Positions 55,456-64,000 of a DNA stretch of 64,000 bases are shown piece by piece (the first letter of the stretch is position 1; each line of letters starts with the position of its first letter). The translations under genes and the position numbers were made by a program. The stretch is from Pyrenochaeta sp. MPI-SDFR-AT-0127 (Eukaryota; Ascomycota; Dothideomycetes; Pleosporales; Cucurbitariaceae). The stretch covers positions 62,001 to 126,000 of the forward strand of contig JAGTJM010000062.1 in the NCBI GenBank assembly GCA_020747015.1, in the 5' to 3' direction. The notes below the pieces were generated by a model. That model had not been told where the DNA came from, ran no database searches, and saw only the letters and a program-made list of their open reading frames with translations.

Positions 55456-58205
55456 CGGGTAAGCGGCGGACGTGATTTGGGGATCAAAAGTGTATCGATG
55501 GAGGTGGTCATGAGGTAGCGGTACTTGGCCGGGCCATGGTAATTCTAGAAGAAAAGCGATCGGGCAAACTTCGATCGAATCCGTGCTGACCGCTTGATTT
55601 AAGGAGAGTGTTAGATCGGTAGATCAGCTGCGTAAAGCAGCTTTCGCAACAACGAGAGCTGGGAAACGGGGGGCCATGGGTGGCTAATTGCAGTTCTGCT
55701 ACAATCAACCTTATGCATGCTGTGGGGCCGTCGGCCGTAGTCGCATGGCTTGCAGCGGACACGATTTCAGGCCCCAGAGTTTGCCGCCACAAGCTTAAAT
55801 AGGAGAGGGGCCCGAGTAAGAGCTGGACAGTGACAACTTGATCGTTGTCCGGCAGTATCGTTCCGGAAGCGAACCCACATCAGTTTCGGGTGCCTGGCCG
55901 CCTTGCTAGGTCAGCGGTGAGATGCAAGAAATGCTAAAGAGAAATGGGTTTAGTCAAGTTGAACAAAGTTTGAAAGTGAGATTGTTGCACGATTATCCCA
56001 GGCCTCTGAACCTGTGTCATGGTACCAGAAGCAGCCATTCGGACAGAAAGCGCTTCCCCCGCTGCAGGTATCGCCTTGTTGGCAACCAGGAGCTTCCAAA
56101 TGCTTGGGAATGGCCACACTGGTGGCTTTCATATATCGGATTTTCTGAGGCTTGTGTGGAACAGACCAGGCTTTCGCCCATTGGTGTGTCCATAGAGGTG
56201 TGCCTCCTATCTCGCTTTATGGAGTTTGTTTTCTGTTCCTTTTGCTTCGCTCACGCGATGATGTCCCATTCTTGCACCGATGTTACCGCATTCCATGGGC
56301 ACCATTTCAGCACAATGTTGAGAACGAATCACACGCAGTCAATCAGTATCAGTACTGACAATTACACCAACACACTTTTAGGACGGATTTCGTGCGGGCT
56401 CATACATGGGGTGCACCTGCACCCCTGTGAATGTTGATTCATGCGACTCAGAGTTGAACAGTGCCAAATACTGCCAGGAATGCTGCAGCTAACTGATCAA
56501 TGACGTCGCGGCTGCTTTTAGAGAGTCGGAACAATCTCTCGCATTATATGACTCGCTGAACACGGCCTCTAGGAACAATTACAGCCCTCTAATGCAATTC
56601 GAACCTAAGTCTGTAGGAGCTAGGCCCAGAACCAATGCCCTGACTGTCTTCATTCCTACGGACACAAGTATGAACTATACGGCACATGTTGGCACTAGGA
56701 AATTCGAGCCACAAGGAAGTAATGTTAGATTCAAATGACAACATTCCGGGGATCATGCCAACCACAAGGACTCCTCGGGTGGACGACATTGGTTGCGGGA
56801 ATTGCGGGATGTGGGACCACTTACAATGGCGCACTTAGGGTATATCATTTTTTAGAGAGGGTGCCGTGCCTGCATGGAAGCGGCATGGAAACTTGCACGA
56901 CAATCCGAAGTCTCCCGATGGTCGGAGGACTAGTAGTGTTTACATAGGCGCACAAGACTTTAACGAGGCGGGAATTGGCTTCTTGTTGCGTGGCCATTCT
57001 TCAGCTGTCCGTTTGTCGGTCGAAGTTGCCCACTTCATTACGGATCGATACTTCCCAGGCTGTGGGTAAAAAGATCTACACTCCGAGTTTCTTGTTCGCA
57101 CGTAGTTCGCAGACAGGCTTGTAAAGGTAGATACGGAGCAACCCAGTGCTACGGGACCCACGTGTTGGGCCGTTACTAGGTGCGCTTCCATTCTCTGACA
57201 CGAGACTGTCACTTCATCAGGGTGAATGTGTGCGACCCAGGGATGAAGCATGGTGTAGCCACATCAGCAAAACAAGCCCACTCCAGAGTCTGCCAAGACC
57301 AAAGCAGGTCCCTTCTCAGCAATGTTCCCCGCATTGTGGGCTCTCCAGGGCTGCACGCTAGAACATGGTACTAAAAGACGGCACACCCAAGGGCTCGAAA
57401 GACTGCCGATATTTGAGACATGGTGGCCTACTACATCTGGCGTTTCTGGATCTTTTGGCGCGTAGCCTAACCAATGCACTATTGTTCTGATATCATAGTA
57501 TGATCGTAGTATAGCGAGGTTTGCTTTGCGTGAATTTGGGCGAGACGCTTTCTTACATGCACACCCCAGGGCTCAAAATCCTGCCAAAGCGGCTGAACAA
57601 TAAGCAAGGCAGCCGTCTCTCGACTATCCATCGGCAACATGACACCGGCGCTGCAAACGGGATGGACTTGTAGCCGGACGCCACCCGTCCCATTCGAACT
57701 TTTAGGTCGACATTGTATTAGAGAAAGGCCGGCGGTCTATCCGATTGGCCACTAACCAGCTAAGCGTCCGACCCGCAGCTTAATTGGAACTAATTTACCG
57801 TCTATCCACTTTTGCTCTCGCCTAGCGGACCCCTAGTGGGACCTCGTCACCCTCAATTTGACGTCTTGCACGAGGGTCCCACTGCTTCCAATACTCACAT
57901 CCTTGTGTTCGGAATCTAATCTGCGAGGCGCAAGAGTCGGGGCGTGGGCCACATTCGCTTCAGGCAACCACAAACGGCATCGTCTGCTAATTTTATATTT
58001 CGTATAAGCCAGATGTAGTCCGCGGTTCCAACAGCAACCACTCATGCCAATTTTGCGAACTTCGCTATTCCCAATCGCTCTTAAAGACCACACTATTGGT
58101 GCGCCCGAGGTGTTGGCATACTGTCTCGCTCCTAGACGTGCTTCATTGTGGATAGCAACAGTAGACCAGTTCGCTCTCGCAAGAAAGGTGCGAGTAAGCT
58201 GAAGG
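55456..58205. other. Gene-poor stretch with no supported gene
   Basis: About 2.8 kb. Overlapping frames on both strands lack motifs, except a minus-strand Cys-rich stretch near 55950-56132 (see findings). Confidence 0.5.
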
Positions 58206-58211
58206 TATAAA
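58206..58211 (+). promoter_or_regulatory. TATA box of the tyrosinase gene
   Basis: TATAAA in AAGGTATAAAGACG, about 238 bp before the ATG; position and sequence only. Confidence 0.45.
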
Positions 58212-58443
58212 GACGTCCTCTGTTCCAAGATACCTCACTCTTCTATACTAAGTCACACCAGGACTCTTCAGTATCGCCTTCGAATTCCTCGTTCGCTTGG
58301 ACTTCTGTTCTCCATTTCAATATCATCAGCAGTGGCGTCAAGAATCGCCGGTTCCACCACAGTCCTGTGCCTCTCTACATACCTGTGTAGCTACCAATAA
58401 ACGGTCCTTCCTGTTTACGTTTGCTCCTTGGGCTCTCTGCGCC

Positions 58444-59796
58444 ATGAAAGCCTCAAGCATAGTGGCAGCTGCGTTGCTCAGTGGCGTCAACGCTGCTCCT
58501 CTTGAAGCTCGAACCGTATTCGAGAGCGACTCCCTTGCTGCGATAGGTGTCTTCAATCTTGGATTTCAAGTTGCGAAGAACGGGTACCCTAATCCTCAGA
58601 AATGTACCCTTGGCACCACGGCTATTCGGAGAGAATGGTACATTCCTCCTCCTCTGACTGGGACCAGCCCATTTCTGCGCCTTCGTCTAACTTGGTTTCA
58701 GGTCGACGCTAGCACCATGGGAAAAGACAGACTACATAAATGCCGTCAAATGTCTGGCAAAAAAACCGGCAAAGACACCGGCTGGCGTTGCTGCTGGCGC
58801 AAAGAACCGATATGATGACTTTGTCGCCACCCACATCAACCAAACATTATCGATACACGGAACAGTACGTCTCCCAATGCATATGCTTTCAATATGTCCT
58901 AACCCAAACTTTCAACAGGGAAACTTTTTAACGTGGCACCGCTACTTCACCTGGGCATATGAGCAAGTACTCCGGAACGAGTGTGGCTACAAGGGCTATC
59001 AACCCTACTACAATTGGCCTTGGTGGGCCAACGACCCCCTAAAGTCGCCAATATTTGACGGCAGTAACTTCAGCATGTCAGGTGATGGCGAATATGTTGC
59101 CGGACGCAATGGCACTTGCATCCCAAGCAAAGACGCATGTTTCATCACCATTCCGCCCGCAAATGGCGGAGGTTGTATCAAATCCGGGCCGTTCAAGGAG
59201 TAGGTCTTAATCATTCTAGTTTCACCATAATGAATGGGACTCATCACTTACACTTTTTTTACAGCTGGTCTATTAACCTCGGTCCCGTGGCCCCCGCCTT
59301 AGAAGGCATCACTCCAAACCCCGAATTCACTGGCCTTGGTTACAATCCACGCTGTCTCCGCCGGGATATCTCAAAATTCGCAGCTGCCTCAACCACAGAC
59401 GCAGAGGTCTCCTCGCTTATCAAGAATAGCAAGGATATCCTCACCTTTGCAACTACCATGCAGGGTAATTTTGCAGCCGGCTTTCTCGGCGTTCATACTG
59501 GAGGGCATTTCGTCATTGGTGGTGACACTGGTGGTGATTTATTTGCGTCGCCCGGCGACCCAGCCTTTTTCCTCCATCACGCCATGATCGATAGGACGTA
59601 TTGGACCTGGCAGAATCAAGATCTGGATAAGAGGCAATACGCATTGGGGGGAACGCTTACGATAAACAACTCCCCGCCGAGCGCAAACGCTACGCTAGAC
59701 GATGTGCTTACCATGGGTTATGTTGGTGTACCGGACATAACCATCCGAGAGGCGAGTCATACGCTGGCGGGGCCTTTTTGCTACATTTATGTGTAG
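58444..59796 (+). CDS. Secreted tyrosinase (dicopper oxidase)
   Basis: Four exons (58444-58637, 58702-58864, 58919-59199, 59265-59796) give 389 residues. Signal peptide 1-17 (MKASSIVAAALLSGVNA). CuA site: ATHINQ (His109), LSIHGT (His117) and FLTWHRYFTW (His126). CuB site: GVHTGGHF (His290, His294) and FFLHHAMIDRTYW (His317). The PGDPAFFLHH motif is diagnostic for the tyrosinase central domain. Short secreted fungal members of this kind lack the C-terminal lid of mushroom tyrosinase. It hydroxylates or oxidises phenols, perhaps for melanin or plant phenolics. N-glycosylation sequons are present. The reading frame is intact. Confidence 0.93.
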
Positions 59797-60657
59797 ATGG
59801 CAGGAGACTGGGAATTTTTGGGTGAAACCCTTTCGCTTGACACCTTTGGTATAATTATTTAATACACGCATATAGACTTTCAATTTTTTTCTTTTCATTT
59901 ATCAGGCTCAAACTGTCAGTGACAGATAGATCTGTAATGATTCCTGTGAGGCTTAGCTAGTCGCCCAGCACTGGCTTCTACGCTCCACAAAGGTCATTTT
60001 ATTCACAGAGCTTTATAGTGTTCACAAGATCGAACATAGGATCTGGCTTTATGCGAATGACCCGGGTATGGACCTTCACATAGCAGGTGCGTTGTGTAGA
60101 ATTCAAGGAGTGTGATTTATGATGCATTTAAATCACGGGTGCATCAGTATAGAAATACAATCAGGTCATTCTCAATTGGCTAGCCCTTGTTTCTTCCCTG
60201 TATGCTTCCCTTACATAAGATTTCTTTTCCCCATCTTATACAAGGCACGATTCTGCGCCTATTCCTTGTGCACATGCTAGACAGCGTGCATTAAAGGGTA
60301 TCCCATATGCAATCACACAATGCCTACCTACAAAATGATCACAGTCTGTGCCAAGCGCTATTCCCTTGCCATGAAATGCTCACAGTGATATCATGATGCA
60401 ACACCATAAACGCCGGATCAAATATCCATCTCCATTCAGGTTGACCGAGTGAAGAAGAACTGCATCGTGCGATGCGTCAAAGTAACACAAATGAGATCAG
60501 TCGAGTTTCGAGGTGAGCTGAAACGGGCAGTGCAAGGATATATTTTGGAGACAGCCAGGAGCTCGCAAGATAACTTATCCGTGAGTCGTGACTGAGTTGG
60601 TCGAACATACTGCGTATATTGCGTTCCTAGTCGCCTTCGGCCTGATTAGTGGTCCAT
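59797..60657. other. Intergenic, convergent 3' ends, no gene seen
   Basis: Between convergent tyrosinase and the large unknown gene. AT-rich, short frames only. Confidence 0.55.
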
Positions 60658-63600
60658 CTAGATCTTTCTCCGGACCGTGAACTTGCGCTCCATGGTAGCC
60701 GCCGGCAGCGCGATAGCGAATTGGTCGCGTGCTGTTTTGAAAGTTAGTTTCGTCCTTGGCCCACTCCGGCAGGCTGTGAAAACTTACTTTCCGCAGATTC
60801 AAACTGAATCAAAATATCATCGTGTTCTCCCGGATACTCAATCTCATCCAAGCACACGAAACGTCTCTTGGTTCCTGACCAGCCCGTTAGCCTACCCTCC
60901 TCTTTCTGCATCTTGCCCTCGCCCCGCCTTTCTTCGACAGGAAGCGCAAATTTAGCGTCAACAAGCTTCAGGCCAAATTTGCCGCCCTTGTCGCTCTTCT
61001 CAAAGACATCCATGGTGCGGAGCTGAAAGTTCATGGCATCAGCGTGAGAGAAGTCTTCGAAAAAGGCAAGGAGTTGGATGATATTGTCCTGTTCAACAAT
61101 CTGGAGGCGAATCGTGTTGGCAGTCCATTGTTTGTAGATGGGGACTACCATGCGGCGGCGGGAAATGGAGAATGTGGAAGCTATGCTAATAGAAAAGTTA
61201 GTGGAAAGTGGACATAAAAACTCGTCTTGGGGGTTCGGGAAAACCATGATAGCATTAGAAGTGATTTGCGCGATCGTACGTACCCATCGAATTTGACGTC
61301 AAAGCCAGTAACAGCAAGTTGGAAAGCATGAAGGTCTTTGAACGAGTTGAAGGTTAAACGTCGTATTGTCGAAGCAGCGGTAAGCGTCCTGAGCAACTCG
61401 GCCAGGGCTTCAGGGATTTCGCGTTCTGTCCGACTACCATCAATAGCCACAGTTAAATCTTGCTGCGCTTCGCGGAGCAGTGTGAGTTCAGCAGCACCAT
61501 CGTTTGGAAGGCGAACAAGGAGTTCACCAGGACCTGATTTTTTTTGGAGTTAGTTTTGGAGCAAGAGAACATTATTGCCCAACCTTGGGATAACTTACCC
61601 AAATTCATACGATCAGAAATAATGCCCGCAGTGTGTCGGCAGACAATTCTTAAACTCTCGCTCATGACAGTGGGCGCAGCCTCCAGCCCTGCAGCTTCCG
61701 GGTCCTGGTTCACGACCTTGGCCTCCTGCCACTGAAGCTTCTCCAAGACTCGACTGCCTTGTTGGCTAAACCCTTCTGCTTGATCTGCGCTTTCAATGTG
61801 AAAGGCCTTCAACGGGACCTGAGCAAACGCCGTCTCACCTTCCGCAATGTTCATCGACGTAAATGTACCGAACAGCAGATTGCGATCCTTGCCCTCCTGG
61901 AAGACCAGGTGAACCATGCACGTCTTTTGCTTCTTGTCGGGTGTTTCTTCCCGAAAGTGTAGCCTCATAGCTGGCGCCTGATCAGACTCGGTGATGTATT
62001 CAAAGTTCATGGGCTCCTGCTTCGTCCCTAGTTCGTGATTGACAAGGCTGACTTGTTTGTTCTTCTGGGCGGTAACTAGAACCATTCTATAGCCTCGATG
62101 CAGCTTTCTCTTTCCGGTGCCCTCGCTACTACGGTCGATTCTTTGAAAGACCATGAGTTTGCAACCAGGTACCCGTTCAGGCGGGAAAGCTGAAGGATTG
62201 GCCGAGTCTTTGTAAGTAGCTTCTCGAAGATAGAGCTTGCATGCAAAGCGCTCGTCTCGACGTTCGCGTAGATCTGTTTCCACTCGGTTTGTATGATCTA
62301 CAATGGCAAAGAGGCTGCGCCAGTCGGATTCACCGAGTTCTAATGTAAGAATGAATCCATGTCGTAGCTGGACGCTGATTTGTCGCGACTGTTTTTTCCA
62401 ACTGATGTCTTTCCAGGTTGGCCCGTTTTCTGCATTCGAGCCGACGACGATGTTCATGAGACTGGTTTGACTGCATATGGCAAGTTTGACCTGGTATTCG
62501 TCCTTTGGTCGCAGGACCGAAATGACAGCAGGCATGGGAGCACGATCTGTGTTGGGATCGTCGGTGGATAGCGAGGCCTTGACAAACATTCTGAAGTAGC
62601 AAAAGTCGGTTTTGGTGTCAGCAAGTGGTATGCACTGCGACAAACTAAACTGGGTTTGTGAGGCACTCTGGGGTGAGTTCGACCTTGGTAGCCCTGCGAC
62701 CAATACGCTTGCCACGTCTGGAGCGAATGCTGGATATTGCTCCCATATTGACTGATCTTGACCTTGTATCAGCGCTTGTGTCGGTGGCATACTTTGATGC
62801 TTCTTCATTGATCCAACGAGCAGCTTCATATAGTGCATAATGGCATTACGAATCTCAAAGGCCTCTGCACTTGCTGCATCACCAGCTTGCCTTGCTAGAT
62901 CCACCTGGACATCTGGCCCTTGGTTTCCATACGACTGCAAGCCAGGGTGACTTGGGAGAACTTCGGTGAGAATCCACCAAACCTTTGCCAAGTCGACATG
63001 AGGTTGGGTCAGCCGTTCTGGTTGCGGTTCTGCGGATTTCGGTTGGCTTCTGATTAGGGCCTCCATGCCAGCGCGGCCCTTGAGGAACCACCAAGTAGCT
63101 ACACGGAGCCACTGCATTGGAGAGAAGTTGTACATGTGGCCACCGAGCTGAGCAGTTAGTTTGAATATGCCCCTCATATGTGTGACCCTCTCTGCAAAGT
63201 CCTTGAACGCGGCCTCGCCTTGCAATCTTGTATCTGAGCGGGCTAGAGGCTGATTTGGCTTTGTGCCGGTATCCTGTCTAGTCCGCATCGGGAGTTGCCC
63301 AGTTGGAGTTCCTGCCGATGTGGGTGTACTTTGGATGTACAAAGAAGAAGCCTGTGGGGGCTTTGGCGGCTGCATTGGTTGGGTTTGCGAATGCGAGAAG
63401 TGCGCTTGGCCTTGGTCAAATTGGGCTGGTGCATCAGGTTGAATGGCGGCGCCCTGGCTTGGGCCAGAGAATGGTGATTTCTCCATGGTTTGCGGGAGTC
63501 CAGATGCACCAGGTGGAGCGCGTGGCTGTGATGCAGTAGACAGCCCAGTATACGGTGGAGCTCTCACTGATTGCGGTGGTGCGTCCGTGTCTGCGGGAAA

Positions 63601-64000
63601 CGAACCTGGCGGCAATGGCCTCCGTCCTGGGGAAGGCCCACGTGCTCTCGATCGCTGGGGGTCATCGGGTTGCGAGGCTCGCAGCGAAGCAGTTCTTGAA
63701 AAGTCACCTGGAGGAGCTTGGGTTGGTGACATTCTTACGGCTTGAGGAGGATTGGACGATGGAGGCGTTCCCACGTGGACAGGGTCCAAGGATTGTAACG
63801 AACTCGAATCCGAGTCCCGTCTTTGACCAGAAGCCGCGCGCTGTGCCGCTTCGTGTAGTGCCCTGCCCTCGTCTGCTCTCATTTTGTGTTTGACCCTCGC
63901 TGAGAAGGAATTGGGTTCGGCGGGTTCGCTCTGCAGGTAGCGCTCTGCCAACATGGCCTTTGCATCTATTGGAGAATCCTCCTCCTGCTCGACCAGACGC
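60658..64000 (-). CDS. Large conserved protein of unknown function (5' end outside window)
   Basis: Four exons (64000-61599, 61533-61284, 61185-60788, 60731-60658) give 1040 residues in the window, ending ATMERKFTVRRKI. The frame is open at base 64000, so the N-terminus is missing. The visible N-terminal 250 residues are Pro/Ser/Gln-rich and disordered. A folded part follows: a helical segment with WLRVATWWFLKGRAGMEAL and WWILTEVLPSHPG, then mixed alpha/beta text (FCYFRMFVKASLS, AVISVLRPKDEYQVKLAI, GFILTLELGESDWRSLF, CKLMVFQRIDRSSEG). I do not recognise a named domain. No signal peptide or TM segment is visible. Four splice joints are all in frame, so it is an active gene. Confidence 0.8.

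Noticed and set aside
55922..56437. Plus-strand frame of 171 residues.
   Set aside because: No start context, no family resemblance and mixed hydrophobic/His-rich text; overlaps the Cys-rich frame on the other strand, which looks more protein-like.
56560..56625. tRNA-like GGTTCGAAT box on the minus strand.
   Set aside because: The flanking bases do not form a T-stem, and no A box, anticodon stem or 7-bp acceptor could be paired.
57720..57800. tRNA A-box-like TAGCTGGTTAGTGG on the minus strand.
   Set aside because: No B box at the right distance and no cloverleaf pairing.
1..64000. CRISPR arrays, operons, Shine-Dalgarno sites, prokaryotic mobile elements.
   Set aside because: Genes have spliceosomal introns and monocistronic layout; no regularly spaced direct repeats of CRISPR type were seen.

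Overview
The window is fungal nuclear DNA. Most genes carry one to five short introns (36-173 bp) with GT..AG ends and occasional TACTAAT-type branch points. Several products are typical of filamentous Ascomycota: a NIS1-like effector, fungal S28 peptidase, DUF7730- and DUF7514-type proteins, a tricalbin and fungal Y14. The mix fits a plant-associated Dothideomycete, probably Pleosporales. That placement is inferred from gene content, not from a database search. Exon joints were worked out by hand from reading frame and family conservation.

Layout. 0-2 kb: BuGZ-like zinc-finger protein (runs off the left edge) and a ubiquitin C-terminal hydrolase. 2.8-9.1 kb: four consecutive genes for predicted secreted proteins (NIS1-like effector, alpha/beta hydrolase, S28 serine peptidase, second alpha/beta hydrolase). 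9.9-11.7 kb: a broken 6-phosphogluconate dehydrogenase paralogue. 12.2-12.8 kb: exon-junction protein Y14. 14.6-19.2 kb: an uncharacterised, possibly phosphoribosyltransferase-like protein, an HSL-type esterase, a short-chain dehydrogenase and a small hypothetical gene. 19.9-22.0 kb: six-exon malic enzyme. 22.9-25.2 kb: a decayed and an intact DUF7730-type gene. 25.2-28.5 kb: gene-poor stretch with an ankyrin-repeat relic. 28.5-29.9 kb: CalB-like secreted lipase.

30.7-33.1 kb: arsenite methyltransferase and a bZIP factor, neighbours on the same strand. 33.7-49.4 kb is a compact housekeeping block: STI1/Hop co-chaperone, a double FolB-domain protein, UTP-glucose-1-phosphate uridylyltransferase, a DUF7514-type protein and a tricalbin (ER-plasma membrane tether). 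The 1.8 kb in front of the tricalbin holds three separate 7-nt-period tandem arrays. 49.4-58.4 kb is gene-poor: a 260-bp MITE-like element with 49-bp terminal inverted repeats, a (CT)n(GT)n microsatellite and a rhodopsin-like fungal membrane protein with an apparent reading-frame break. 58.4-59.8 kb: secreted tyrosinase. 60.7-64 kb: a large conserved protein of unknown function that runs off the right edge.

How the genes relate. The 2.8-9.1 kb secreted set, the CalB lipase and the tyrosinase look like environment- or host-facing functions scattered among housekeeping genes. The methyltransferase/bZIP pair suggests a small arsenic-response unit. Decay marks (6PGDH paralogue, DUF7730 fragment, ankyrin relic, the frame break in the rhodopsin-like gene) fall mostly in the gene-poor intervals, as in a genome with gene-rich cores and degrading accessory stretches.
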